This document shows, one piece after another, positions 24,325-34,731 of a stretch of 64,000 nucleotides of DNA; the first letter of the stretch is position 1; each line of letters starts with the position of its first letter. This DNA comes from Parabacteroides sp900760525 (GTDB taxonomy: Bacteria; Bacteroidota; Bacteroidia; Bacteroidales; Tannerellaceae), in NCBI RefSeq assembly GCF_049860805.1, contig NZ_CP187555.1, positions 3,906,001-3,970,000 of the forward strand, in the 5' to 3' direction. The notes below the pieces were generated by a model. The model was not told the origin of the DNA and did not search any database. It saw only the letters and a list, made by a program, of their open reading frames with translations. The position numbers and the translations under genes are program-made.

Positions 24325-27297
24325 ATGTCTGAAGGCCGCCAGCTAATAGTAACGATTAATAATCATCCCGTTTTCGGTCCGCTGCTGATCCCGTATTTGG
24401 CGAAAGAAGTTTCGCCGGGTGTGCTCGAGGCGGAGGAGAAAGCGACATTTGTAGAAGAAAACCGGGTGTCTACGGCCGAGAAAAAGATTATTTCCCTGGC
24501 CCAGAGTTATTCCGAAAAGAATTTGATGAAAGTGTATTCGAAGGAACGGACCGTTAACGCGTTCCTGTCGAAGCTGTCCGATCCTGCCCGGAGAGAGCCG
24601 GTGCGGAACTATATCGACCGGAAGCAACGAGAGATTGTCGAGCTGATCCAGGCTTCATCCATCCCTTTGTATATCAGGGAAACAGCTACTAAGTTCCTAT
24701 ATGAACATCACCGGATTTTTATTCCCGTCACTTTGGCCGAGGCCTCGTTCAGATTTGAACTGACGGAACAAGTCTTCCGCTATGCAGTGAACTGTGAATT
24801 GGAAGGACGTTTGGTCCCACTGCAAAGGAAGAAACCGGTGCTTGTTTTGTGTGCACGGCCCGCCACATTGGTGTTGGGACGCGATTTGCTTGTATTCAAG
24901 CGGATCGAGATGCCGAGGCTGAACCCTTTTCTGGAAAAGACATTTGTAGAAGTACCCGCCTCCCAGGCGCGCCGCTATCTGGAAAAGATCGTCTTGCCGA
25001 TGATGGTCCGTTATCCGGCCAGCGCTTCTGGCTTTGATATGATAGTGGAATACCGGCCGTGCGTGGCGGAACTGTCCGTTACGCCCTCCGTGTTGGACCG
25101 TCCGGTTTTGCAGTTGCGTTTTTATTATGGCGATGCCTGTTTTTCCCCCGGGCAGGCAATGCAGCGTTGCTACCCGCGTTTGGAGGAAGAGGAGGGAAAA
25201 CCGGTAGTCCGCTATTTCAAACGGAATCAGCGGAAGGAGCAGGAATGTCTGGATTTTTTGCACGGCTATGGCTTTACGCAAGTGGGAGATATGCAATTTT
25301 CGCTTGCCGGCTGTGTATCGGAATATGCACTGGTCGAATGGCTTCTTAAGCATAAAGAAAAGTTGGAAGTTCATTTTACTTTGAATGTCGATGGCGGTTC
25401 CGGTACGACTTATTTTGTGGGAGATATTCTTTTGGAACAAGATATAGCGGATACGCCGGACTGGTTTGAAATCCGCATAACCGTCCGTATCGGGGAGTAT
25501 GTATTCCCGTTTATCCTTTTCCGGAAGCATATCCTGGAAGGCGATCGTTTGTTCAAATTGCCTGACGGGAAGGTGGCTTTGCTGCCGGAAGAATGGTTTG
25601 AAAAATATAGCGACCTTTTTAGCTTTAGCAGCGAACTGGAAGGAAAGTTGCGTGTGCGTAAGATGTATGTGGGGTTGGTCGACGGGTTGAAAGACAACAA
25701 TGTTCCGGCCGCTTCGAAAGAGTATGTGGAAAAAGAAGAGATTCCTGTTCCTCCCCGGATACATGCAACCCTCCGCCCTTATCAACAGGAAGGCTTTACA
25801 TGGATGGCGCATTTGGCCGCCAACGGTTTCGGGGGTTGCCTGGCGGACGATATGGGATTGGGAAAGACTTTGCAGACCATTACATTATTACAATATTTAT
25901 ATGATCCTTCTGCCCCCGAAACAGTGCGGCCACAGAAGCCGGTGCCTTTGTCGTCTTATACGGCCGATAAGTTCGGACAATTTTCTCTTTTTGGCGGAGA
26001 AGAAGAGGGAGCGGATTCCGATTTTGTCGTCTTATCTTCCGAAACGGCTTCTCCTGTGCGGGCAACGGTACAGCAGGAAAAGGTGCAAGCCTCTCTTATT
26101 GTCGTCCCCGCCTCCCTGCTCCCTAATTGGAAAAGGGAGATACAACGGTTCAGTACTTTGCGGGTATATGAATATGCAGGGGATCAGCGAAGCCGTGAAC
26201 CGTGGAAGAAATTTGACCGCTATCCGGTTGTATTGACGACCTACGGGCTACTGCGCCGGGACATTGAATTACTGGAAAACTATACCTTCAAATATGTGAT
26301 CCTGGATGAAAGCCAGAACATCAAAAATCCCGACTCAGTCTCTTATCATGCCGCCATGCGTCTTAAGAGCGACAACCGGTTGGTATTGACCGGAACTCCG
26401 ATCGAGAATTCGCTGAAAGACTTGTGGGCACAGTTCAACTTCATTAATCCCGGCTTACTGGGATCACTGGCGGATTTCAGGAACCGTTTCATCAATCCGG
26501 TTGTAAAGGAAGGCAACGAGCGTGCCCGTCAGCGGTTGCAGCACTTGATCCGTCCGTTTTTCCTTCGCCGCACCAAAGAGCAGGTCGCACCCGAATTACC
26601 TCCGCTAATGGAAGAGGTGGTCTATTGCGGAATGTCGGAAGACCAGCAGGATGTTTATACGAAGGAGAAAAACACGTTGCGTAATTCTTTACTTGAAGAA
26701 TGGCATAAAAACAAAATCATCGCCCTGAACGGCATCACCCGTCTCCGCCAGCTTGCCAATCATCCCGGTATGATTTTCCCGGAATATACGGGAAGCTCCG
26801 GGAAGATGGAACAGGTGCTGGAAGCGTATGAAACTCTGCTTAGCGAGGGACATAAGGTCTTGATATTTTCGTCATTTGTCACCCATCTGAAACTGCTTGC
26901 CGCCGAGTTTGAGGCGCGCGGCTGGGAATATGCGTTGCTGACCGGAAGTACGACGGACCGTGAAGGCGAGATTGCCCGTTTCTCCCGGAATAAAGAGGTC
27001 TCGGCCTTTTTTATCTCCCTGAAAGCCGGAGGCGTAGGACTTAATCTGACTGAAGCCGATTATGTCTTTATCCTCGACCCGTGGTGGAATCCGGCGGCCG
27101 AAATGCAAGCGGAGAGCCGCGCGCATCGTATCGGACAACAAAAACAGGTATTTGTTTTCCGCTTCATCACCTCCGGCACGATCGAAGAGAAAATCCGCCA
27201 GTTGCAGGAACGGAAAAGCGATTTGTCAGACCGCTTTATCACAGAAAACGACCCGCTGCAACAATTGACTGACGAGGAGTGGAGGGAACTTATTTGA
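24325..27297 (+). CDS. SNF2/Swi2-family helicase-like ATPase
   Basis: A 990-residue ATP-driven DNA translocase of the bacterial SNF2/RapA-like group. The N-terminal half (about 1-470) has no motif I can name and may bind nucleic acid or a partner. The first RecA-like domain has Y-Q-Q-E-G-F-T-W-M (motif Q), Walker A D-D-M-G-L-G-K-T near 510 and Walker B D-E-S-Q near 660. It then has L-T-G-T-P-I-E-N. A second domain has S-L-K-A-G-G-V-G-L-N-L-T and the arginine-finger motif H-R-I-G-Q. An acidic insertion (about 530-580: G-G-E-E-E-G-A-D-S-D) interrupts the first domain. It is monocistronic. Role could be transcription-complex recycling or DNA repair; there is no nuclease or methylase next to it to suggest a defence function. 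Confidence 0.9.
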   Translation: MSEGRQLIVTINNHPVFGPLLIPYLAKEVSPGVLEAEEKATFVEENRVSTAEKKIISLAQSYSEKNLMKVYSKERTVNAFLSKLSDPARREPVRNYIDRKQREIVELIQASSIPLYIRETATKFLYEHHRIFIPVTLAEASFRFELTEQVFRYAVNCELEGRLVPLQRKKPVLVLCARPATLVLGRDLLVFKRIEMPRLNPFLEKTFVEVPASQARRYLEKIVLPMMVRYPASASGFDMIVEYRPCVAELSVTPSVLDRPVLQLRFYYGDACFSPGQAMQRCYPRLEEEEGKPVVRYFKRNQRKEQECLDFLHGYGFTQVGDMQFSLAGCVSEYALVEWLLKHKEKLEVHFTLNVDGGSGTTYFVGDILLEQDIADTPDWFEIRITVRIGEYVFPFILFRKHILEGDRLFKLPDGKVALLPEEWFEKYSDLFSFSSELEGKLRVRKMYVGLVDGLKDNNVPAASKEYVEKEEIPVPPRIHATLRPYQQEGFTWMAHLAANGFGGCLADDMGLGKTLQTITLLQYLYDPSAPETVRPQKPVPLSSYTADKFGQFSLFGGEEEGADSDFVVLSSETASPVRATVQQEKVQASLIVVPASLLPNWKREIQRFSTLRVYEYAGDQRSREPWKKFDRYPVVLTTYGLLRRDIELLENYTFKYVILDESQNIKNPDSVSYHAAMRLKSDNRLVLTGTPIENSLKDLWAQFNFINPGLLGSLADFRNRFINPVVKEGNERARQRLQHLIRPFFLRRTKEQVAPELPPLMEEVVYCGMSEDQQDVYTKEKNTLRNSLLEEWHKNKIIALNGITRLRQLANHPGMIFPEYTGSSGKMEQVLEAYETLLSEGHKVLIFSSFVTHLKLLAAEFEARGWEYALLTGSTTDREGEIARFSRNKEVSAFFISLKAGGVGLNLTEADYVFILDPWWNPAAEMQAESRAHRIGQQKQVFVFRFITSGTIEEKIRQLQERKSDLSDRFITENDPLQQLTDEEWRELI

Positions 27298-27354
27298 GAA
27301 AAGCGATAAAGACAGTATTTTGCTTGCCTGAATATGATATCATGCAAATATCGT

Positions 27355-27362
27355 TATCTTTG
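27355..27362 (+). promoter_or_regulatory. -7 promoter box TATCTTTG
   Basis: Matches TAnnTTTG, 45 bases before the hybrid two-component regulator. Confidence 0.65.
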
Positions 27363-27407
27363 TGTTGAGGAACGAGAAAACTATTTTATCAGTTTGTGTA
27401 AAAAGAT

Positions 27408-30400
27408 ATGAAAAAGCTACTTCTGTTGTTGTGTTTTGTATTCATACACCAGATGGCCTATCCGGTTTATTTTAAACATCTTGGCATGAGTGACGGTTTG
27501 TCGCAGGTCTCCGTTATGTCCATTTATCAAGACCGGTTGGGACGCATGTGGTTCGGTACGCGCGAAGGCGTCAGCATCTATGACGGGGAACGGATGCGGG
27601 TGTATAAAGGCTGGGAGAACCTGGACCCGGAAAGTTCTATAAATGTTTTACTCGGACATGAATGCGACCATCTCACCGGAAACAGGCAAGGGGATATTTT
27701 CTTCAGAACCTGCGATTCTTTGGTGAGATATGATATCCGGAAAGAGAAGTTTTGTGTCGTCGGCGGCTGTAAGGCGAAAACGGTTACTTCGGCAAATGGT
27801 GATATATGGACAGGGTATGACGATATGGTCTGCCGGTATGATGAAAAAGGAGATAGTCTGCAACTTTATGCGAAGACAAACACCCCCGGCATTTCTTGCC
27901 TGCTGATTTCGGAGAAGAAGATTTGGATCGGAACTTACGAAGGTTTGTATGTGATTGAGGAGGATAAAAAAATTCGTTGTCTGATTGAAGGACCGGAATT
28001 TTACCGTTTATTTGAAAGTTCTACGGGCGAAATATGGGCCGGTTGTCGTACCGGTGGCTTATACAGGATCATGCAGGATGGGAGGATCACTTGGTATTCG
28101 GAGACCAAACCCGCACCTTTCCATATAGAAAACAGCCAAATCCGGAGCTTTGCCGAAGACCGGTTTGGAAATATCTGGTTCGGCACTTTTATGGGACTGC
28201 ACAAATATAATCCCTATACGGATCAGTTTACAGTATATCAGCAGGATCATTTGCCGGGTAGCCTGTCACATTCTTCTGTTTTCTCCATTTATATAGATGC
28301 ACAGGAAACCATATGGGTCGGTACCTATTATGGAGGTGTGAACTATTTTAATGCGGAAAGGGAAATATTCGCCCATTATACGGATAACCCTTTGAGAAAG
28401 GAATGTCTGAATTATTCGTTCGTCGGGAATCTGGCGGAAGATAAAGAGGGTAACATCTGGATTTGTACCGAAGGGGGTGGATTGAACTTTATGGATCGCA
28501 AGACACGCACCTTTAAATACTTCACTGCCGGTCATCCTAATTCGGTATTGCAGAATAACCTAAAATGCATTGCGTACGACGAGAAGCGGAACCGTTTGTA
28601 TATCGGCACGCATCACGGAGGGCTTACCCGCTACGATATAAGGACCGGTATTTTTCATAACTACCTGGATGATTACAGGGAAGGAGACATAAAGCCGGAT
28701 GGTATCATCTTCCATACGATGATTCATAACGATAAGCTGTATGTAAGCGCGATGAACGGGACTTTTGTTATGGATCTCGATACGGACCGGTTCCAATGGC
28801 TATGCAGAAATGCCCAGAGCTTTACGATCGATAAGGAAGAAAATTTATGGATTTTGATCGGGACTTCTCTATACAAGATAGAACTCTCCCATCCGCACAA
28901 TCAGAAACAGTATGCTTTACCCCGCTATGGAATCCAGTTCGAACCTAAACGGATCATGACTACCCGCGACGGGGATATCTATTTTGTGGTTTTGGGAGGC
29001 GGCCTGTATCGGTATGACAAACAGACCGATTCTTTCATCCATTATTCGCAGGAAAGCGGACATCTATTGAGCAATTATTGTTACAATGTTGCAGAGACCA
29101 ATTCGGAAGAGCTGCTGGTGACCAGTGATAAAGGAGTTACCTTCCTGAATCCTTTCAGCGGAAATACCCGGTTTGCGACGCTGGGGGCGAACTTGCCGAT
29201 CACATCCATTGCGGATGGCTGCGGGATTCTGGTGTGTCGGAATAATGAACTTTTTGTCGGAGGGAATGACGGACTGACCTCTTTTTACCGGGAAGACCTC
29301 GATAAGACGGAAAAGAATTACTCCTTATATTTTTCAGAGTTGTATATTCATAATAAAAGAATCTATCCGGGAGCCGTTTCGGGGAATATACTGAAAGAAG
29401 CCTTTCCTTTCAGCAAATCCATTCATTTGAACTACAAGCAAAACAATCTGATTATAAACTTTGCCACAACCAATTATATCGATATCCAAAAGAATAATGA
29501 ATATCAATACCGGTTAGTCGGTTTTGACGATGATTGGGTTTCCACTTCTTCTTCCAGTATCTATTATACGAACCTGGATCCCGGCAAATATACATTACTG
29601 GTTCGTGAAAAGAATCTGTCCCGGCACTTGATGAACCATCGTGAAATATATCTGGATATCCAGATTGCCCAACCCTGGTATAAAACGGGTTGGGCGTGGG
29701 CGCTGTATATCCTGACTACTATTACAATCACTTATTTGACTGTAAGGATTTTGAATGCCAGGCGTAAATTGGCGTTGTCCCTCGAAAAGGAACGGGAAGA
29801 GAAAAGGCGAAACGAAGAACTGAACCAGGCGAAACTACGTTTCTTTACCAACATCAGCCATGAGTTCCGGACGCCTCTGACGCTTATTATTAGTCAGATA
29901 GAAATGCTTTTTCAGAGTTCTTCCCTTCCTCCGACCCTGTATAACCGGATTATTAAGATCAGTAAGAATGCAAACCGGATGCGGAACATGATTTCCGAAC
30001 TATTGGAGTTCCGGAAGTTAGAACAAAACTATGTCTCGTTGCATGTTTGCGAACAGAACCTGATTCCCTTTCTGAAAGATATTTATCTTTCGTATTGTGA
30101 GTTGGCGACTCAACAATCCATTACATTTAATTTTCAGAATGCAGAGGAGAACATCTCGTTATGGTTTGATTCCAATCAGTTGCAGAAAGTGTTTTACAAT
30201 CTTTTGTCAAACGCATTTAAATACACGAAGCCGGGAGGTACGGTAGAATTGTATGTATCTTCGGATGAAAATGAAGTCCGTATAAAAGTAATCGATACGG
30301 GCATCGGGCTTTCGGCAGATGACGTATCGCATATCTTCGACCGCTTTTATCAGGCCGAAAACGGGAAACAGGTAGCGGGAGCCAATCCCGGTACAGGGCT

Positions 30401-31409
30401 CGGACTGGCTTTAAGCAAGAATATCATTCATCTTCATCATGGGGATATTGCGGTGCAGAGCCAGGTCGGCTATGGAACGATATTTACAGTTACGTTGTTA
30501 AGGGGAAAGGTTCATTTTGAAGATGATAAGAATGCGATTCTTCTGGAAAGCCCGGACGAACCGATGATTAAGGGAGAATCCTTGCCGGATTCCATTTCCC
30601 CCGAAGAATACGAAGAAATGGATAAGGCCTTTCCCGGTTTAAAGGCTGGTTCTTATAAAGTTCTGATTGTCGAGGACAATGAAGAGTTGTTACAGATATT
30701 AAATACACTTTTTGCCCCTTTCTATCAGGTTATATTAGCCGGGAATGGGGAAGAAGGATTGCGGAAGGCGAATGAGGAAAAGCCGGATCTGGTTGTCAGC
30801 GACGTTATGATGCCCTTGATGAGTGGTATGGAGATGTGTATGAAAATCAAGAATAATATCGATTTGTGTCATATTCCGGTCGTTTTGCTGACGGCTCTCG
30901 ATTCTGTCGAATATAATATAGAAGGACTCCAACAGGGGGCGGATGATTATATCAGTAAGCCTTTCCATGCAAAAGTATTGTTGATGCGCTGTAATAATTT
31001 GATCCGGAACCGTTTGTTGTTGAAGTCCCGGTTGACTAAACAGGTTGACTTTGATGTGCAGTTACTGGCTACAACTTCATTGGACCAGCAGCTTTTGAAC
31101 CGGATAGTGGAGATCGTCGATCAGCGGATGGGAGAACCGGACTTTGATGTCAATGCTCTTGCACGCGAGTTGAATATGGGGCGTAGTTCGTTCTTTACAA
31201 AAGTCAAGAACCTGACCGGAATGACTCCCAGTGAATTTATACAAAACCAACGCATCAACCGTGCGGCCACCCTGTTGCAGGAACGACCTGATTTACTGGT
31301 GAATGAAATATCGGACCGGTTAGGGTTTGCCTCGACTGTATATTTCAGCCGATGCTTTAAAGCGAAGTTCGGAGTATCACCCGCTCAATTCAGGAAAAAA
31401 GAGCAGTAA
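27408..31409 (+). CDS. Hybrid two-component system regulator (HTCS) of the PUL
   Basis: A 1333-residue one-protein two-component system. Order: signal peptide (about 1-20); two seven-bladed propellers made of W-x-G-T and D-R-x-G-x-x-W-x-G-T repeats (to about 690); a Y_Y_Y domain (about 700-755); and one membrane helix near 770. The kinase follows, with phospho-His818 in N-I-S-H-E-F-R-T-P-L and HATPase boxes D-T-G-I-G-L and G-T-G-L-G-L-A-L. Then comes a receiver with Asp1132 in V-S-D-V-M-M-P and an AraC-type DNA-binding domain at the end. It binds an oligosaccharide in the periplasm and activates the adjacent susC-susD-lyase-GH88 genes, as shown for related HTCS in Bacteroides. The ligand is presumably the glycan these enzymes degrade. 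Confidence 0.95.
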   Translation: MKKLLLLLCFVFIHQMAYPVYFKHLGMSDGLSQVSVMSIYQDRLGRMWFGTREGVSIYDGERMRVYKGWENLDPESSINVLLGHECDHLTGNRQGDIFFRTCDSLVRYDIRKEKFCVVGGCKAKTVTSANGDIWTGYDDMVCRYDEKGDSLQLYAKTNTPGISCLLISEKKIWIGTYEGLYVIEEDKKIRCLIEGPEFYRLFESSTGEIWAGCRTGGLYRIMQDGRITWYSETKPAPFHIENSQIRSFAEDRFGNIWFGTFMGLHKYNPYTDQFTVYQQDHLPGSLSHSSVFSIYIDAQETIWVGTYYGGVNYFNAEREIFAHYTDNPLRKECLNYSFVGNLAEDKEGNIWICTEGGGLNFMDRKTRTFKYFTAGHPNSVLQNNLKCIAYDEKRNRLYIGTHHGGLTRYDIRTGIFHNYLDDYREGDIKPDGIIFHTMIHNDKLYVSAMNGTFVMDLDTDRFQWLCRNAQSFTIDKEENLWILIGTSLYKIELSHPHNQKQYALPRYGIQFEPKRIMTTRDGDIYFVVLGGGLYRYDKQTDSFIHYSQESGHLLSNYCYNVAETNSEELLVTSDKGVTFLNPFSGNTRFATLGANLPITSIADGCGILVCRNNELFVGGNDGLTSFYREDLDKTEKNYSLYFSELYIHNKRIYPGAVSGNILKEAFPFSKSIHLNYKQNNLIINFATTNYIDIQKNNEYQYRLVGFDDDWVSTSSSSIYYTNLDPGKYTLLVREKNLSRHLMNHREIYLDIQIAQPWYKTGWAWALYILTTITITYLTVRILNARRKLALSLEKEREEKRRNEELNQAKLRFFTNISHEFRTPLTLIISQIEMLFQSSSLPPTLYNRIIKISKNANRMRNMISELLEFRKLEQNYVSLHVCEQNLIPFLKDIYLSYCELATQQSITFNFQNAEENISLWFDSNQLQKVFYNLLSNAFKYTKPGGTVELYVSSDENEVRIKVIDTGIGLSADDVSHIFDRFYQAENGKQVAGANPGTGLGLALSKNIIHLHHGDIAVQSQVGYGTIFTVTLLRGKVHFEDDKNAILLESPDEPMIKGESLPDSISPEEYEEMDKAFPGLKAGSYKVLIVEDNEELLQILNTLFAPFYQVILAGNGEEGLRKANEEKPDLVVSDVMMPLMSGMEMCMKIKNNIDLCHIPVVLLTALDSVEYNIEGLQQGADDYISKPFHAKVLLMRCNNLIRNRLLLKSRLTKQVDFDVQLLATTSLDQQLLNRIVEIVDQRMGEPDFDVNALARELNMGRSSFFTKVKNLTGMTPSEFIQNQRINRAATLLQERPDLLVNEISDRLGFASTVYFSRCFKAKFGVSPAQFRKKEQ

Positions 31410-31480
31410 AAACCGCATAGAACCGCTAATCGTTTATATTCAAATAGTTAAAACTTCTATTTGGACTGTGTGTATATAAG

Positions 31481-31511
31481 AAACGGACGCTCTGTATAGG
31501 TCCGTTTTTTT
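31481..31511 (+). terminator. Terminator of the HTCS gene
   Basis: AAACGGAC pairs with GTCCGTTT around a short loop and is followed by a T-run. It separates the regulator from the susC promoter. Confidence 0.85.
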
Positions 31512-31520
31512 ATGCCCGGC

Positions 31521-31528
31521 TACATTTG
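31521..31528 (+). promoter_or_regulatory. -7 promoter box TACATTTG of susC
   Basis: Matches TAnnTTTG just after the HTCS terminator, 45 bases before the susC start codon. It is the likely HTCS-controlled promoter of the PUL. Confidence 0.6.
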
Positions 31529-31572
31529 CCTCCAGAGTTTATCAAAATTTATTAATCTAAATCTACCTATTC

Positions 31573-34500
31573 ATGATGAATGATTTAAACATTCCTTTCT
31601 TTAGGAAAACAATGTTTGCAGGAATGGCCACACTATTCTTGTCGACAGGAGTTACCCAAGCCAATCCGGTCAGTACCGGTGAGGAAGTGACGGAAAAGCA
31701 CGCTGTAGTATCATCCCAGCAAACGAAAGTAACGATTATGGGAACGGTGAAAGATGCGCTCGGTCCGGTAGTCGGTGCCAACGTGGTGGAAAAAGGGACC
31801 ACGAACGGAACAGTTACGGATATGGAAGGACGTTTTTCTTTGCAAGTATCTTCGAATGCCGTGCTGGTCGTTTCCTATATCGGTTATATTGACCAGGCGA
31901 TTCCGGTGAACGGAAAAACCTCTTTCACGGTTCTGCTGAAAGAAGATTCACAGGCTTTGGATGAAGTGGTGGTTGTGGGATATGGTACGCAAAAAAAGGT
32001 GAATATGACCGGTGCGGTCGCTTCTGTCGATATGAGCAAGATGGTCGACAGCCGTCCGATCACTTCCCTATCCGCCGGACTTGCCGGTATGGCCCCCGGC
32101 GTTTCTGTCACAGCCGGTAATGGCGGACGTCCCGGTAACGACGGGGCAACGATCCGTGTGCGCGGGCAGGGAACGTTAAATGATTCCAATCCGTTAGTAA
32201 TCATCGACGGGGTAGAAGCCAGCATGAATAATATCAACCCGCAAGACGTAGAAAGCATTTCGGTATTGAAGGATGCTGCTTCATCTGCCATTTATGGCTC
32301 TCGTGCGGCAAATGGTGTCATTCTGATCACTACCCGCAGGGGAAAATCAGGTGAAGCGAAAATATCTTATAATGGTTATGTCACTATGCAAAAAGTGGCC
32401 AATCGTATCGACTTGGTCTCCAATTATGCCGATTATATGGAATTGTATAACGAAGGGCAGCTCAATAGCGACCTTCCCGCCATCTTCAGCCAAGGGAAAA
32501 TCGACGAGTGGCGGGCTGCCGGTAACAGCGATCCTGTCAAATATCCGAACTCTGACTGGCAGGACGCTCTATTCCAGACAGGATGGATGCAAAATCATAC
32601 GATCAATATCAATGGAGGATCTGACAAGATTCACTATTATATATCCGGTAATTACATGAACAATCCCGGTATTATGGAAAATTCCGGGTATGAACGTTAT
32701 AGTGCCCGTGTCAATTTGGACGCGGAAGTCAAAGATTGGTTTACTATTGGTGTCAATGCTTACGGTACGCGTGGAAAAGAGGAGTTGGGGTTATTGAAAA
32801 CCGAATCGAATAATAATTTTTATACCTATATGCAAGCTACAACTCCCGGTATTTGTTATCAGGCACCGGATGGCCGGTATGGAGGTGTGAACAATCCGGA
32901 AGACGACCCGCAGAGTAGCTCCAACAATGTTTTGAAGATGTTGAACGATGTCAAAGGGAATCGAACGACCAATAATATCGTTTCTCGTTTCTATGCCCAG
33001 TTGAGGCCGTTGAAAGGATTGACGATCGAAGGTTCATGGACGTATGCTTTTTCCGACCAGTTCTTGTATCAGCAACCGGTTTTCCATGATCTGTGGAATT
33101 TGTATGACAACACGTTACAGATTGCCGGAACCGGAGTTTCAAAGGTTATCAACCGTAACAATAAGACCGTCCGCAACAATATGGATGGGTTAGTCAGATA
33201 CGAAACAGACATCGACCGGTTGAATATTCAGGCAACGGTCGGTGCCAGTCAAGAGGCTTACCGAAATAATTGGTTTGAAGCTTCCAAGGAGAAGCTGACC
33301 TCCTCGGAATTGACGGAGTTGAATGCCGCTACCGCCAATGCTACGGCAACAGGTACCTACTCCAATTGGTCTATGCGTTCATTTTTCGGTCGGATCAATT
33401 TGAACTGGGACGAAAAATACTTGTTGGAAGCCAATCTTCGTGCCGATGCCTCTTCGCGTTTTGCTGAAAAATATCGTTGGGGCTATTTCCCCTCTTTTTC
33501 ATTGGGCTGGCGTATGGAGCAAGAGGCTTTCATGAAAGATATCTCATGGCTTAACCAGTTGAAAATCCGCGCCTCGTATGGATCATTGGGAAACAATGCT
33601 GTGGGTAACTATGACTATCAGTTGTATTATCAGGCCTCTAATTATGTCTTGAATAATGCCTTGCAGGTCGGTATGGCGCAACGTGCTCTTTCGAATGCGG
33701 CATTGACTTGGGAAACTTCCTATGTTACTAACTTTGGTGTAGACTTCGCTCTGTTCTCTAAATTGAGCGGAACTGTCGATGCTTTCGTCAAAAAGACCAA
33801 AGGGATTCTGATCGAACTACCAGCTCCATTGGTGCATGGTAATGCTACGGTTCCTAAATCCAATGCGGCTGAAGTCCGTAACCGGGGTGTCGAGTTGAGC
33901 TTGAATTGGAACGACAAGGTCGGTTCTGTTAATTATTTTGTCGGGGGTAATTTCTCATATGTCAAAAATAAAGTGACGAAGTTCAAAGGTGACGAAATGT
34001 CTCTGAACGGCACCAACATGATTTTAGAAGGAGAACCGATCAATGTCCAATATGTGCTTTCGGTTGATCGAATCGTCCAGACGGAAGAAGATATGGCGAT
34101 AGTAGATGCTATGGAAGCTAACAATCCGGATGCTTTCAAGCAATACAAGAAGCCGGAATATGGAGATTTCCTATATAAAGACGTTAATGGGGATGGATGC
34201 ATCACTGATGACGATAAGATTAAAGTCGGCAATGGTACCAACCCGACATTCACTTTCGGATTCAATTTCGGCGCTAACTGGAAAGGCTGGGATTTCAGTT
34301 GTATCTTGCAAGGTGCTACCGGATTGAAAACCTATTGGAACGGATTGGATGGCGCCAGCTATTGGCCTCAAGTACGCCGGGGTAACCAGATCAACAAGAC
34401 TATTGCAGACGGACGTTGGTATCCGGGGCGTACGGATGCCACTTATCCGCGTCTCTTAAACTATACCGACGGACGGAACCGGGTGGCAAGCGACTTTTGG

Positions 34501-34719
34501 GTACAGGACAAGTCTTACCTGAGGGTGAAAAATGTCCAGTTGGGATATACTGTTCCGAAACATCTCTCGCAAAAACTCCTGATCGATAACTTCCGTTTAT
34601 ATGTCAGCATCGACAATGCTTTGACCTTTACGGGATATAAGGGATTGGACCCTGAGGTGTCGGGCACGAAATATCCGACTATGCGATTAACAACATTTGG
34701 TTTAAACCTTACATTTTAA
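31573..34719 (+). CDS. SusC-like TonB-dependent glycan transporter
   Basis: A 1048-residue outer-membrane importer. Features in order: signal peptide (to about residue 30, A-N-P); a carboxypeptidase-regulatory-like domain (V-T-I-M-G-T-V-K-D-A-L-G-P-V-V-G); the TonB box region with L-D-E-V-V-V-V-G-Y-G-T-Q near 132-143; the plug domain with V-R-G-Q-G-T-L-N-D-S-N-P-L-V-I-I-D-G-V; then a 22-strand barrel ending T-T-F-G-L-N-L-T-F. It works with the SusD lipoprotein 12 bases downstream to import oligosaccharides, powered by TonB. First gene of the PUL transcript. Confidence 0.96.
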   Translation: MMNDLNIPFFRKTMFAGMATLFLSTGVTQANPVSTGEEVTEKHAVVSSQQTKVTIMGTVKDALGPVVGANVVEKGTTNGTVTDMEGRFSLQVSSNAVLVVSYIGYIDQAIPVNGKTSFTVLLKEDSQALDEVVVVGYGTQKKVNMTGAVASVDMSKMVDSRPITSLSAGLAGMAPGVSVTAGNGGRPGNDGATIRVRGQGTLNDSNPLVIIDGVEASMNNINPQDVESISVLKDAASSAIYGSRAANGVILITTRRGKSGEAKISYNGYVTMQKVANRIDLVSNYADYMELYNEGQLNSDLPAIFSQGKIDEWRAAGNSDPVKYPNSDWQDALFQTGWMQNHTININGGSDKIHYYISGNYMNNPGIMENSGYERYSARVNLDAEVKDWFTIGVNAYGTRGKEELGLLKTESNNNFYTYMQATTPGICYQAPDGRYGGVNNPEDDPQSSSNNVLKMLNDVKGNRTTNNIVSRFYAQLRPLKGLTIEGSWTYAFSDQFLYQQPVFHDLWNLYDNTLQIAGTGVSKVINRNNKTVRNNMDGLVRYETDIDRLNIQATVGASQEAYRNNWFEASKEKLTSSELTELNAATANATATGTYSNWSMRSFFGRINLNWDEKYLLEANLRADASSRFAEKYRWGYFPSFSLGWRMEQEAFMKDISWLNQLKIRASYGSLGNNAVGNYDYQLYYQASNYVLNNALQVGMAQRALSNAALTWETSYVTNFGVDFALFSKLSGTVDAFVKKTKGILIELPAPLVHGNATVPKSNAAEVRNRGVELSLNWNDKVGSVNYFVGGNFSYVKNKVTKFKGDEMSLNGTNMILEGEPINVQYVLSVDRIVQTEEDMAIVDAMEANNPDAFKQYKKPEYGDFLYKDVNGDGCITDDDKIKVGNGTNPTFTFGFNFGANWKGWDFSCILQGATGLKTYWNGLDGASYWPQVRRGNQINKTIADGRWYPGRTDATYPRLLNYTDGRNRVASDFWVQDKSYLRVKNVQLGYTVPKHLSQKLLIDNFRLYVSIDNALTFTGYKGLDPEVSGTKYPTMRLTTFGLNLTF

Positions 34720-34731
34720 ATAGTTGAAGAC

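Noticed and set aside
24697..25812. 371-codon minus-strand frame across the SNF2 gene
   Set aside because: Antisense shadow of the helicase N-terminal half, with no recognisable motif.
24325..27297. SNF2 helicase as part of a defence system (DISARM- or BREX-like)
   Set aside because: No methylase, nuclease or other defence partner is adjacent; its neighbours are a regulator and a PUL.
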